Of a stretch of 41,634 nt of DNA, positions 28,221 through 38,988 are shown piece after piece. Origin of the DNA: Isotricha intestinalis (lineage: Eukaryota; Ciliophora; Litostomatea; Vestibuliferida; Isotrichidae); assembly GCA_023807065.1 (NCBI GenBank), contig JAJJLU010003655.1:1-41634 (forward strand). The letters are read 5' to 3'. The notes beneath the pieces are model-generated. The model searched no databases. It had not been told where the DNA came from and saw nothing but the letters and a program-made list of their open reading frames with translations. The first letter of the stretch is position 1; every line of letters begins with the position of its first letter. A program made the translations under genes and the position numbers.

Positions 28221-30749
28221 TTATTTTTTTTTTTTTAAAGGACCAGATTTCTTAATACTCCATTTTTCAGGTAATTCTTCATATTTAGCCATTTTCGCAG
28301 GTGTATATTCAATTTTATCATCATTATAAGTATCACTAAAAACATAAGTGACAGGAATTTTTCCAGTATATAATCCATATAAACAATCTAAGTTCATCCA
28401 ATTATTATTTATTTTAGAAAGAACCCAACAATGTTTTGTAAAATCAGGTTTTCTTTGATATTGTTCATATCTATAACCATAAATTATCATTGATGGTATA
28501 TTATGTGCTTTTAATAAATAAGAATATAACATTGCGAAATCATAAAATCCTCCTACTTTCATTAACATTACTTTTAAAGGATTAGGATTAGTTTCTGTAA
28601 AAGTTGGTGTAAAGTTTATATTATTTTGAATATATTTTCCTATTTTTATATAATCTGGAATTTCTTCATTTGTATTTTCTTTTAATATATCTCTGTTTAT
28701 TTTTATTAATTTTAATTTATATTCATCTTCTATATATGATAGTAAATTCTCATCTAGAAATTGATTCCAATTTGGTTCATAATGAAAATCACATTTTATT
28801 TGAGCTTGAATTTTTAGTAAACTTTTCTTTGCTTTTTTCATTGTTGAATAAATGTGATTATTTTCAATTTGAATTAAAGTATTTTTTGGATATTCACCTT
28901 TATTACTTGAAACAATATAATTTTCCATTTGATTACAACCTCCATTAAAATAAGCAGGAATAGTAATTAATATATTTTTTATTTCTTTATTACAAGCAAA
29001 CACTTTTTCATAATCAATAGTCCATCTTGCTTCATTTAAAGAATAAAATACTTTTTCATTAAAACCAAAATTACTTATCATTCCATTCCATTTAAATTTT
29101 CTTAATCCTTCAACAATTTCTTCTTTATCTTCAATTAATAAACTATTTTGAAATCCATAAACATTAATATCATTAGGAATATAAACAGTAACTCTACCTT
29201 CAACTCCTGAAAAATCATTAGAAATAGAAATATTTTTAGAAAAATAAAATTTTTCTTTAGGATTACTTTCAATAATTTTATATTCAATATGAACAATTAT
29301 TTTATCATCATTTTTCATATCATGATAATATATTTTAATACTTTTTTCTTCATCATCATTAACATAATTAACACCATCATTAATACCATTTAAAGAAGTA
29401 TTTAAAATAGTAATTTTATCATTTTTTGAAAAAGAATAACAAGTCATTGCACCAGTTAAAGGCATTGGATTTTTTCTTTCTATTAATTTATAAGCAATTT
29501 CTACTGTTATTTCTTGATAATCTTTAAATATTTTATTCCTTTGTGCATAAGCTATTTTCTTAAATACTCCTATTCCTTCTATTTTATCGATTTCTTCATT
29601 TTTTGCTATTAATTTCTTATTCAATTCTATTTTCTCTTCTTTTAATTCTGTATTCTTTTTTAATAATTCTTTTCTTTCATCTTGAAGTTTTGATACTTCT
29701 TCTTCTAAATCATTTAATTTTAAAAATAATTCTTCACATTCTTCCCAACATAATTTTTCTTCTTCTTCAACCTTATTTTTTTTAGTTGGTTTTTTTTTCT
29801 TCTTTTTATGAGTTTCTTCGTATTCTAAAGCATCTTTTAAATCTTCATTTTTTATTTCTAATTCAATGATATTATAATTTAAATCATCATTTTCTGCTTC
29901 TAAATCTAAATTCCTATTTTCTAAATTATATTTATCTGTAGCGTAGTTTTCTTTCGTATCTGATAAATCATTTTTTATTTTATCATTAACATCACTTAAA
30001 ATCTGAATATTATTTTTTATTTGATTTTTCTCTTTTTCTAACATATCTTTTCTAGCTTTACCATGAATTTTTTCTTCTTCTAATTTATCAGTTAAATCTT
30101 CTCTTTCTTTTAAATTTTTTTCTACTAAATTTAAATAGTCTGTCACTTCATTATCTAATTTATTAAAATTTGATAATATTGTTATTATTTCTTGTCTTTG
30201 ATCACCAATAATATTATTATAATTTTCTATGATTTTATTATTTTGATTTATTTGTCTTCTTCCTCTTCTTATCATTTTCTCCATATTTCCTTCATATTTT
30301 TTATGATTATCACATTGATTTTCATATTTTTCTTGTAAACACTTTAATTCTTTTGTTTTATCGATTAAATTATTTTTAGTTGTTCTTAATTCTTTAAGAA
30401 TATTTTCTTCTTTTTTAATTTCTCTCTTTAAAGCTTGATCAATTTCTTTTTTTTTATAATTCATATTTTCTACAGAAACAAAATTATTTTTAAAAGAATC
30501 TTTTAATCTTCCATAAGTTCCTTTTAATTTTCTATAATTTACAACTTTTTGAAGGTATCCGTATTTTTTTGCTCCTACTTCATTTAATAATTGAATTTCT
30601 CTTTTTTCATCATTTATTTTTCTTTCCATTTCATTTTCAAATTCTGAATAAATATAATAAGCACTCATAGGACGAGATGTTTCTGTCATTGATTGAAGAT
30701 TTTTTTTTCCTTTCTTTGATTGGTAAAAAGAATTAGAAGTTGAATTCAT
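28221..30749 (-). CDS. coiled-coil protein with Cys-less transglutaminase-like domain
   Basis: This is an 842-aa protein. Residues about 40-390 form a long coiled coil (heptads of Glu/Lys/Leu/Asn) interrupted by a Lys-rich K-K-K-K-P-T-K-K segment near 320. Residues 400-640 are beta-rich. Residues 700-800 match the transglutaminase-like core: G-G-F-Y-D-F-A-M-L-Y near 733, then I-P-S-M-I-I-Y-G-Y, T-K-H-C-W near 772 and N-L-D-C-L-Y-G near 786. His and Asp of the catalytic triad are present. The Cys that normally follows the first Gly pair is Phe, so catalysis is not expected. This resembles structural or ciliary transglutaminase-like proteins in which the fold is reused for binding. The C-terminus is basic. 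Confidence 0.75.
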   Translation of the reverse strand: MNSTSNSFYQSKKGKKNLQSMTETSRPMSAYYIYSEFENEMERKINDEKREIQLLNEVGAKKYGYLQKVVNYRKLKGTYGRLKDSFKNNFVSVENMNYKKKEIDQALKREIKKEENILKELRTTKNNLIDKTKELKCLQEKYENQCDNHKKYEGNMEKMIRRGRRQINQNNKIIENYNNIIGDQRQEIITILSNFNKLDNEVTDYLNLVEKNLKEREDLTDKLEEEKIHGKARKDMLEKEKNQIKNNIQILSDVNDKIKNDLSDTKENYATDKYNLENRNLDLEAENDDLNYNIIELEIKNEDLKDALEYEETHKKKKKKPTKKNKVEEEEKLCWEECEELFLKLNDLEEEVSKLQDERKELLKKNTELKEEKIELNKKLIAKNEEIDKIEGIGVFKKIAYAQRNKIFKDYQEITVEIAYKLIERKNPMPLTGAMTCYSFSKNDKITILNTSLNGINDGVNYVNDDEEKSIKIYYHDMKNDDKIIVHIEYKIIESNPKEKFYFSKNISISNDFSGVEGRVTVYIPNDINVYGFQNSLLIEDKEEIVEGLRKFKWNGMISNFGFNEKVFYSLNEARWTIDYEKVFACNKEIKNILITIPAYFNGGCNQMENYIVSSNKGEYPKNTLIQIENNHIYSTMKKAKKSLLKIQAQIKCDFHYEPNWNQFLDENLLSYIEDEYKLKLIKINRDILKENTNEEIPDYIKIGKYIQNNINFTPTFTETNPNPLKVMLMKVGGFYDFAMLYSYLLKAHNIPSMIIYGYRYEQYQRKPDFTKHCWVLSKINNNWMNLDCLYGLYTGKIPVTYVFSDTYNDDKIEYTPAKMAKYEELPEKWSIKKSGPLKKKK

Positions 30750-30911
30750 TTTTTTTAAGTCTTTAAGTTTTTTTTTTATTATTTCTTTATTTTTTGAAGA
30801 AATTAATTTTTATTTTTGTTTTAATAATATTTCTAAATTTTTGTTAATAAATGATTTTTTAGTATAAAAATCTAAGGAATTTAAATTTATATTATTTAAA
30901 AATTAGTGGAA

Positions 30912-33179
30912 ATGAATTATTCAAAATCAATTGAATTATTTTATAAACCTTTAGAATTAGAAATAAGTAATAATTCACTTAACATTTATGGATTTGATGA
31001 TAATAATGAAGAATACATTTCATATTTAAATGACTTATTCAATTTAAAATGTCTTTCAAATCAAGAAATTTTATTTCGTTCATATTCTGATAATTTAAAT
31101 TCAGAATGTCTTAGAATTGAATTATATAAAATATTATATTTAATACATAATTCTTTCTTTGAATTTAAAGAAGATGAATTACTTTTAAATTTAGATATTA
31201 TAGAATTTAAATTAAAAAAAATAATTTCTTATTTTACTTTAACACTTCAATCAGCTGATTCATCAAATGAATTTTTAATATCAATAATTCAAGAAGAAAT
31301 GATTGTAATTCAATTATTATTTTTTATAATCTCTTCAATGTTTCAAAGATATTTATCTTTAAAATCAATAGATATAGGAATTTATGAATACAAAACATTT
31401 TCATCTTCACTTAAAAAAGAACAATTTATAAAAGATTGTTTTTTATTATATATTATTCAAAAATCATATCCTTGGTTAAATTTAATAATAAATTATATAG
31501 AAAAGTTCTTTATTTTAATAAGGAAAAAAGAATGGAATAATTTAATAATAACAGCACAAAAAAATATTAATGTTTATAAATGTGAATTTTATAATTTTTA
31601 TATTTTTACTGCAATTTATGGAATTGTAAAAAAATATTATTCAATTAATAAAAATGATATTCCTATTATTACTCAAGTTATTAATCTTGAACAATTAAAT
31701 GAATTAACAATTAAATTATTTCATGTATCTGAATTAGATATTTTATATGATTATCAATCAAATAAAAAGTCTTTATTCATTGATTTAGATTTTTATAATG
31801 AAACAAACTTTGAAAGAGTTATTATTTATAATAATTATATAATAGATAATTTAACTTATGTAGAATTTTTAAATTTAAATTTTGGTTATGATTATCATAC
31901 TTTATTTCTTAGTTCATATGATTATTTATTTGATAACATAAGAAATATTAATTTACACTTAATTACCAAATTTAAAAATTTAATTAATATTCTTCATAAA
32001 GATAAAACAAGTAAAAAAGAATTAAAAGAAGGAATGATTAATTTTTATATTTTAGATTCTTTTTTACAATCTCTTAAAAATTCTATTTTTTATCATATGA
32101 TTTCTTGTTTCAATAATGATACTTTATGTGATTGTTACGTTAAAAATGAATGGTTAAATGAAGTTATTAATTGTTATTCAATTGTTTATTTCTTAAAGTT
32201 TTTAATTGGAGCAATCATTAGTAATTATAATTTTTATGATAATAATTTAATAGATAAAAACAATATAATAATACCTAATATACTTAAAAGTTTTTTTCAA
32301 TTAGTTTGTAAAGATTCTATTATTTTACCAGTTAAAGAAATTTTCTTTAAAGAAAGAATTATACATGATTTTGTAATTTTATTTTATTATTTTGTTTCTG
32401 TTTTTAAAAGCGAAATTTTAATTATTTGTGATGAAAATTTAATAGAAAATATAAGAGAGAAAATGAGAGAATTTTCAGAATATGAAAATAAACTTTTATT
32501 CTTTTTATCAAATAAAATATTAAGATTATTAAAAAATGATTTAAATGAAAATTACATTTCTCCAATAAGAATAATAACAAATCCAGAACAATTAATATGT
32601 TATAATGATATTTACCAAGAAATAATTAAAAATAAAATGCCAAGTGAATTTAATATTTCCAATAAAGAAAATATAAATATTTTACAAGATATAAATAATT
32701 CTAATGTTAATAATGATATTATTTCCGAAAATCATATTTTAACTGAATCAAAAAAGAAAAATTTTTTTAATGTGTTTCTAAAACATTATGAATCATATGA
32801 TATAACAAAATTTAAAATGAAATTTAATTTTAAGACTTTAAGAGATTTAGATTCTAAATTTATTATACGAAATAATAATAATAAATTAATTTTAAATATT
32901 CCACTTACGAAATTAAATAAATCTCCTTTTATTTTTATTAATGAAAATCAAGGATTAAAAATATTAAGTTTAGAAAATGAAGATGATTTATTTCATTTAA
33001 TGAATAATAAAAGTTATACAAGTAAAAATATTTTAGATAAAATTTATCAGTCTATATTATATGGAGAAAATACTTTTGATGAATTTAAAAATGTACAAAA
33101 TACAATGAAGTATTATGATATTAATTTTGATATGGAATATTTTGAATTTTGTGAAAAAATTAAAAGTTTTGTTTTGTAA
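30912..33179 (+). CDS. hypothetical protein, 755 aa
   Basis: This is an intact frame. I start it at the ATG at 30912, two codons after an in-frame GTG, since no ATG lies further upstream. It is predicted to be mostly helical, with many Leu/Ile/Phe/Tyr residues arranged as in helical-repeat or scaffold proteins, and has no clear membrane segment or signal peptide. Cys and Trp residues are scattered without a metal pattern. Residues 580-640 are a more charged, probably flexible linker. The C-terminal 100 residues are acidic and globular. I do not recognise the family. It is divergent from the transglutaminase-like gene (162 bases between starts) and is the last intact gene before the decayed part of the window. 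Confidence 0.8.
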   Translation: MNYSKSIELFYKPLELEISNNSLNIYGFDDNNEEYISYLNDLFNLKCLSNQEILFRSYSDNLNSECLRIELYKILYLIHNSFFEFKEDELLLNLDIIEFKLKKIISYFTLTLQSADSSNEFLISIIQEEMIVIQLLFFIISSMFQRYLSLKSIDIGIYEYKTFSSSLKKEQFIKDCFLLYIIQKSYPWLNLIINYIEKFFILIRKKEWNNLIITAQKNINVYKCEFYNFYIFTAIYGIVKKYYSINKNDIPIITQVINLEQLNELTIKLFHVSELDILYDYQSNKKSLFIDLDFYNETNFERVIIYNNYIIDNLTYVEFLNLNFGYDYHTLFLSSYDYLFDNIRNINLHLITKFKNLINILHKDKTSKKELKEGMINFYILDSFLQSLKNSIFYHMISCFNNDTLCDCYVKNEWLNEVINCYSIVYFLKFLIGAIISNYNFYDNNLIDKNNIIIPNILKSFFQLVCKDSIILPVKEIFFKERIIHDFVILFYYFVSVFKSEILIICDENLIENIREKMREFSEYENKLLFFLSNKILRLLKNDLNENYISPIRIITNPEQLICYNDIYQEIIKNKMPSEFNISNKENINILQDINNSNVNNDIISENHILTESKKKNFFNVFLKHYESYDITKFKMKFNFKTLRDLDSKFIIRNNNNKLILNIPLTKLNKSPFIFINENQGLKILSLENEDDLFHLMNNKSYTSKNILDKIYQSILYGENTFDEFKNVQNTMKYYDINFDMEYFEFCEKIKSFVL

Positions 33180-33456
33180 ATAATTTAAAAAGAAAAATAA
33201 TATTTTTTGTAAATGTTAAAATGTAAATTATAATTAATTAATAAAATAAAAACTTCAATTAATAAAATAAGTTAGTTAATAATTAATCAATTAAACATTA
33301 ATTATTACAAATTAAATAAAAATCGATTTGAATTATAAATTTAAGTTAGAATGTTTTGAATTCAATTAATATTTAATTTATTTAACCCCTCAAAAACTAA
33401 ATAAAGATTTTTTAATATTAATAAAAATAATTAAAGAAAAAAAACCAATAATAAAA

Positions 33457-34884
33457 TTAAAAACTCCATATTTTTATTGTTTGATCATTAGAAAATGATG
33501 CAATTGATCCATCTTTCAATTCAATAAAACCTTTAATCCAATTATTATGAGCATCTTTAATTTCTTGAATACATTTATAATTATCATTTCTATATATTCT
33601 TATATCTTTACTCATTCCTCCAACTAAAAATATTCCTTATCTTCAATTAAACTTATATTCCCCAACATTCAAATGGATTATCAATTGTTTTAATTATTTC
33701 TTTTTTAGATATTGAAATTAATTTTAATGAATTTTTTCCATATCCTTTAACAATAATTATATCATCATTAAGTCTACATAATCCTTGATTCCATCCACAA
33801 AAAGTTTCTTTAAATTCTTCAATTAAAGTAATATTATTTATTTCATTATAATTCCATAATTTAGTTCCATCTCCTCCAGAAGATATATTAAAATATTTTT
33901 ATCTTCTAATAATAATAATGAATATATTTCATCAGAATGTTTTAATATTTTAATATTTTCATAATTATTATTTTCTTTCCATATTTTAATTGTTTTATCA
34001 TATGAACATGAAATTAAATTATTATTTGAACAATATATTACTTTTCTTATTGAATCATCATGAGCATTTTTAATAATTTTATTAATTTTAAATTCATTAT
34101 TATTTTTAATCCATGATTTTATACTTTTATCAACAGAACAAGTAATAAAATTATTTTCATCTTTAATTTCAACATAATCAATACCCCTATCATGTGCATT
34201 TTGAATATTTTGTAAAATATTAAAATGAATATCATAAATTATAATTGATTTATCAGAAGAAGTAGAAATAATATTTCCTGAAGGAAAAGTAGATACTGAA
34301 GTAATTCTATTATTATGAGAATGAATTGAATTAATATTTTTTAAATTACAACTTTTTAATTGAATTTTATGTTTATCTTTTAATAAATGAAATCCTTCTA
34401 ATTTCTCAATTCTATTTTCTATTTCTTTTATTTTATTATTTTTTTCTAATTTATCAATTCTTTCATTTAATTTACCAATACTATCCTTTAATTCTTTGTT
34501 TTCTTTTTTTATATTTTCAAATTCTTTAAATAATTTTTCAATCATTTCATTTGATATTATATTTTTTTTTTGTAAATTTAATATAACATTAGAATGATTT
34601 GGTAAAGGAGAAATTAAAATTAATTTTAAATTCATATTTTCTTCTTTAATTTCTATTTTATTCATATCAATTAATCCAATAATAAATTCAATAATTTCTT
34701 GAGTTGTAAAACTTGAAATTAATAATTTATGTTGATGTAAATATTCTAAATTAAAATTAGATTCATAAATTGTATTATCTTTTTCTATTATTATATTAAT
34801 TATATCTAAATCAGATGATAATTTGATTAAATATTGTTGATATTGTTTTTGAATTGATGTATTATCAAAGTTAATAGGTGACAT
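33457..34884 (-). pseudogene. WD40-repeat gene broken by three frameshifts
   Basis: The frame from ATG 34884 encodes an N-terminal helical domain of about 125 residues, a short coiled coil (125-170) and WD40 blades with S-D-K-S-I-I-I-Y-D, C-S-V-D-K-S-I-K-S-W and S-Y-D-K-T-I-K-I-W. It shifts frame near 33885, again at a four-C run near 33660-33663 and again at an A-run near 33626-33630. Each break is explained by one missing base. Between the breaks the remaining blades read perfectly (G-G-D-G-T-K-L-W, G-F-I-E-L-K-D-G, I-K-I-W-S-F) and finish at a TAA at 33457-33459. All seven Trp codons are still TGG and no nonsense change is seen. It is therefore either very recently dead or affected by homopolymer errors in the assembly. 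Confidence 0.85.
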
Positions 34885-34975
34885 TTATATAAATATTTTT
34901 TTTAATTTAAGTTATATATAAATTCATAAAAAATTAAATTATGATAATTTAAAATGATTATTTATAGTTTATATT

Positions 34976-35300
34976 AAAAAAGAAGAAATAGTAATAGGTA
35001 ATATTGCAAGAAATCAATTAAAAGAATTTGAAAATTTAATATATAATGTAAAAAGATTAATAGGTAGAAATTTTACAGATAAAAAAATTCAAGAAGATAT
35101 AAAATTATTAACTTATAACATTGAAAAAAATAATCCATTAGTAAGTGTTAAAAATAGAAAAGAAAAATATTTTCCTGACAAATATCAGCAATGATATTAA
35201 AGCAAATAAAAGAAGATGCAGAAAATATTAAAATCAAAAAATAAAAGATGTAGTAATAACAGTTCCAGCATCTAATAAAGTAAAAGATGTGTTTTACTTA
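34976..35300 (+). pseudogene. Hsp70 fragment, ATPase-domain piece
   Basis: The + strand reads E-E-I-V-I-G-N-I-A-R-N-Q-L, then V-K-R-L-I-G-R-N-F-T-D-K, then D-I-K-L-L-T-Y, then, after frameshifts, I-S-A-M-I-L-K-Q-I-K-E-D-A-E and I-K-D-V-V-I-T-V-P-A. These are consecutive conserved segments of the Hsp70 nucleotide-binding domain (about residues 60-150 of a normal Hsp70). At least two frameshifts separate them. The N-terminus and everything after V-P-A are missing, so this is a fragment of about one sixth of the gene. It abuts the start of the Kv-beta-like pseudogene. Confidence 0.85.
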
Positions 35301-35359
35301 AAAAAAATTAAAAAATGTAAAAGAGAAAAAAAAAAAAAATTAAAACAGATTCATCAAAA

Positions 35360-36412
35360 ATGGAATATCGTTATTTGGGTCCAACAGGTTTAAGAGTTTC
35401 AATAGAAAGATGGGGAAATTGGGTGAATAATCAAGATGATCAACTAATAGTAGATCCTTTAAAAGAATGTTTAGAACACGGAATAAACTTCTTTGACACA
35501 GCAGAAATTTTGGGTTTAGGAGTAGTAGAAACATCATTAGGAAAAGCTTTAAAAGAATTAAATATCAAAGAGAAAAAGTAGTTATTTCTACTAAAATAAT
35601 GAATATTGGAAGAGATTCAAATGATTCATTTTTATCAAGAAAACATATTATTGAAGGTTTAAGAAATTCATTAAAAAGACTTCAATGTTGTTTTCTGTCA
35701 TAGATATGATAGATATACTCTATAAGAAAACACTTGTAGAGCAATGAATTGAGTTATTGAATATAGAAAGGCTTTTTAATGGGGAACTTCTCAATGAACT
35801 GCTTATCAAATAATGGAAACTTATAAAATTTGTGATAAATTAATGCCTTCTGTTATTGAACAAAGTAATTATAATATGAAGAGATGAATTGAAAGTGAGA
35901 GATAAAAAAAAGATATAAAATGGGAACTACAATTTGGTCACCTTTAGAAAGTGGAATTTTAACTGTTAAATATATTAATGGAATTCCTAATGATTCAAGA
36001 TATAAAATAGATCATAATAATAGTAAAGTTAATATTCAAGCTTATTATTGATAATAAGAAAGAATGGAATGAAAAACTATTAAAATTAAAAGATATTGCT
36101 AAAAAAATTTAATTGTTCTTTAACTCAATTAGTGATTGCTTGAATTATTGTTAATAGTGATTATTCTACTACTTTATTAGGAACAAGTAAAGCTAGTTAA
36201 TGGAAGAAACTTTTAAAGCTGTTGAAATTTATAAGAAATTAAATAAGAGTACTTTAGTTGAAATTGAAAAAATTCTTGGGAATAATCCTATAGGAGAAAT
36301 CGATTATAGAGATTTGAAAGAATTACCTAATAGAAGAAATATTAATTTAGATGTTGATTTCATTAAGGTGGACCTTACATTTTTGTATTTAAATTTTAAT
36401 TTTATTTTTTGA
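35360..36412 (+). pseudogene. decayed Kv-beta-type aldo-keto reductase
   Basis: The frame begins with an ATG at 35360 and Y-R-Y-L-G-P-T-G-L-R-V-S, then G-I-N-F-F-D-T-A-E, the classic start of potassium-channel beta subunits. After a one-base shift near 35575 come V-V-I-S-T-K-I and L-S/R-K-H-I-I-E-G-L. Further blocks follow: F-C-H-R-Y-D-R, R-A-M-N-stop-V-I-E, W-G-T-S-Q-stop-[18 protein letters not shown]-stop-I and L-L-G-T-S-K-A-S. TGA occurs where the family has Trp at 35750, 35795 and 36141, and at 35885. TAA occurs at 35723 and 35777. There are at least five frameshifts. The catalytic Tyr after D-T-A-E is also lost. The last 70 codons are still open. Confidence 0.88.
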
Positions 36413-36879
36413 ATTAAAAATTTGGGATATTTAGACTTTTAAATTTTATTTTTTCAGTTTTTTTAAAAATTATATATTAAAAATAAAAAATGAATTTTTC
36501 AATATTGAATTTAAATTCTATAAAAAATATTTAGAAATATTAAATTATATGTTTTTTAATTTAAATAATCAAAAAAATATTTATTCAACAATTAATTGAT
36601 TATCATCAAATTTAATTTTAAAGAATTTATAATATTTATATTATAAAAAAAATTAAATAAAATAAATCATATTACATGAAAATAAATAAATAATAATATG
36701 ATATAATTATAAAAAGAATTAAAAATCATGAATTCAAAATTAGTTCTTTTTTCTTTAATAAATTATAATATGCTAGAATAACTCTAAAAAAATTTATCAT
36801 GATTTTTTTTAATAGTTTTTATAAAGATTATAATAAATTTTAAAATAAAATTAGATTTTTTTAATAAAAATTAACCAAA
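36413..36879. other. AT-rich, no gene seen
   Basis: This stretch lies between two decayed + strand genes. It has no reading frame or conserved block and the A/T content is extreme. I see nothing in it. Confidence 0.5.
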
Positions 36880-38212
36880 AAAAATATTTGTCAATAGAAA
36901 TCCCTTTAGAAGAATATAAAAAATATGAAGGTGGGTTACAAAAAATCTCCAAGTTTCTTTTGAGGATGGAAAAAATGTTATATATATTAGATGGTAAATT
37001 AATGGTATATTCAAAAAAAAAGATTCAAAAGAATTACGAAGATAAGTTCCTTTTGGACATATTTCTTTACCTCAAACTAAAGATAAAACAAAATTAAAAT
37101 TTACATTAGAAGGAAGAGACTTTATATTAGATGCAGAAACTGAGGAAAATAAAAAAAATGGTTATATATAATAACAACTTTATTAAATAATATTAAAGGA
37201 AATAACAATGAACAAAATAAAGATGAAGAAACAAAAAGAATAAGTACAGTAAAATTAAATTAGAAAGTATGAATAAAAATTAAATGGAACTTCTTAAAGA
37301 ATATGGTTGTGAAGTGAATGATGAATTATCAAAAGAATTATTAGAGTCAAAAGGAATAAATGATTTATTAATTTTAGAAGATCCAAAAATTAAATGTAGA
37401 TTATATTATGGATTTTTATTTTAACATCATAAAAAATATTTCCAAAAAAAATGGTTTTTTATTTTTTCTCCTAGACCTTTATTTGATGATTATATGATAA
37501 AGATAATTACTTTAGATGAAAAAAAATTAAAAGATTGGAGCAAATATGATTTTTTATTTTAAAAATGATGAAAAAGAAAGTGATAGTTTAGGTTCTTTAG
37601 AATTAGGTTTATCACATAAAATTAAATTATTAGATAAAGATACTAAATTTTATTTAATTTTAGATATTGAAGATAGAATATATGAGTTTTGATAATAAAG
37701 GTGTTAGAGATGTTTGTTATGAAATATTAAAAAATTGAAGAAGAACAGCTAAAGAAATTTTAATGTCAACTACAAAGCATCCTAAAAATATAGATTTATT
37801 ATCTCATTTTTTTGTTAAAGGAGAAGAATAAAGAAAAAATGGATAATGAAATTAAAGAAATTGCATTATAATGAAATTCAAAAAATTAATATATTAGAAT
37901 TTATATTGAATAATTTAAGTAATTTAATTATTAGAACTTTAGATAGTTGAATTGTTAATAAAAATTAAATAAATATGCTGATTATATGAATAATATGTAT
38001 TTAACTATTTGTCAAAGTTATTGGAATAAAATTTATGATAAAATTCCTAATGCGATATTATAAAATTAGCTGATTTAATATTTGAATTTGGTGAACAAAT
38101 GAATAATTTAAGAATTATAGATCCTAATTTAAGTAAAAATGCAAAAAAACTAATTAAAATATATATGAAAAAAACATTTCAAAATTTAAGTGTCATTGAA
38201 ATTAAGAAGTGA
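36880..38212 (+). pseudogene. decayed gene, probably PH-domain protein
   Basis: The reading starts with E-I-P-L-E-E-Y-K-K-Y-E-G-G near 36900. It then shifts to a frame containing V-S-F-E-D-G-K-N-V-I-Y-I-R-W and L-K-F-T-L-E-G-R-D-F-I-L-D. A second part from about 37285 reads E-L-L-K-E-Y-G-C-E-V-N, then Y-G-F-L-F-stop-H-H-K-K-Y-F and K-K-W-F-F-I-F-S-P-R, then F-Y-L-I-L-D-I-E-D-R-I-Y-E-F and Y-E-I-L-K-N-stop-R-R. The beta-strand spacing with K-K-W-F-F and a closing helix is PH-domain-like, possibly twice. A helical C-terminal part follows (F-G-E-Q-M-N-N-L-R-I-I-D-P). Stops are TAA at 37281, 37422 and 37829 and TGA at 37736 and 37948. Several frameshifts are required. The PH call is inferred from pattern only. 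Confidence 0.55.
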
Positions 38213-38293
38213 AATAGAAATAAAAGCTTTAAAAAAAAATGAAGAAAATATTATACGAATGGCCCAAATGATTTATTTGATTAATGAGATTAT

Positions 38294-38988
38294 TTAATTT
38301 TTCTTTTTATTTCCAAGATTGTAATTATTATATATTAATTCAGAAAATAAAGAATCATAAATATTATAACTTTTCTATGAATTCTTTTCTTCTATAATTC
38401 CATTAATAAAGGATCAAATAAACCTTTTATTCCAAAAAGTGTTCATATTATTCCATCTTTATTTATTCTTAAATCTTTATTTAATTTTAATAAAAAATTT
38501 GGTTCAAGAATATAAGTACTTATCATTAATGATAAATCAAATTTATTGTTGTTTAAATCAAAAGTAATTAACTTTCTAAGCTCATTTATTTGTTGATAAA
38601 TATTTAATACATTTTTTAATCTTTTAAATTTACTATATTTTTATCACTATATCATTTGTAATTTTTTCTAATTAAATTGTATATTTTTTTCATTTTTTAT
38701 TTTTCTACTTCAATTATAATTTTTTGGTATTCTTGAAAAATAAGTTAATCTAAATTGAATTATTTTTTAAAAGTACTTGTAACTCCAAATGTATTCCATA
38801 AATTAGATAATTCATTATAAATTTTATTTTCTTTAGTAAAATTTTTCCTTTCAAGACTTTTAATTTTAGATTTATTAACAACAGAATCTTCATCTCTTAT
38901 ATTCAAAATATGATCTACTGGCCTTAAATTAATTTCTAACACAATAATTTTCTTTCTTTTCTTTATTTTCAATAAACTCAGAACTCAT
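38294..38988 (-). pseudogene. decayed helical protein gene, family unknown
   Basis: On the minus strand an ATG at 38988 opens S-S-E-F-I-E-N-K-E-K-K. After one shift it continues I-V-L-E-I-N-L-R-P-V-D-H-I-L and N-E-L-S-N-L-W-N-T-F-G-V-T-S-T-F. Immediately afterwards TAA, TAA, TAA and TGA (38652-38654) interrupt an otherwise sensible frame (F-N-L-D, L-I-F-Q-E-Y-Q-K, K-M-K-K-I-Y-N-L-I-R-K). After a further shift the text reads Y-Q-Q-I-N-E-L-R-K-L-I-T-F and T-Y-I-L-E-P-N-F-L-L, ending at a TAA at 38294-38296. One TAG also sits in a Gln-compatible place near the end. A microtubule-bundling PRC1/MAP65-like origin crossed my mind from the L-W-x2-F-G-V-T segment, but the support is weak. Confidence 0.5.

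Noticed and set aside
1..33200. Whole-window genetic code with TGA as Trp
   Set aside because: About 10,000 codons of intact genes use TGG for every Trp and have no internal TGA or TAA. An 80+% AT genome using TGA as Trp should show many.
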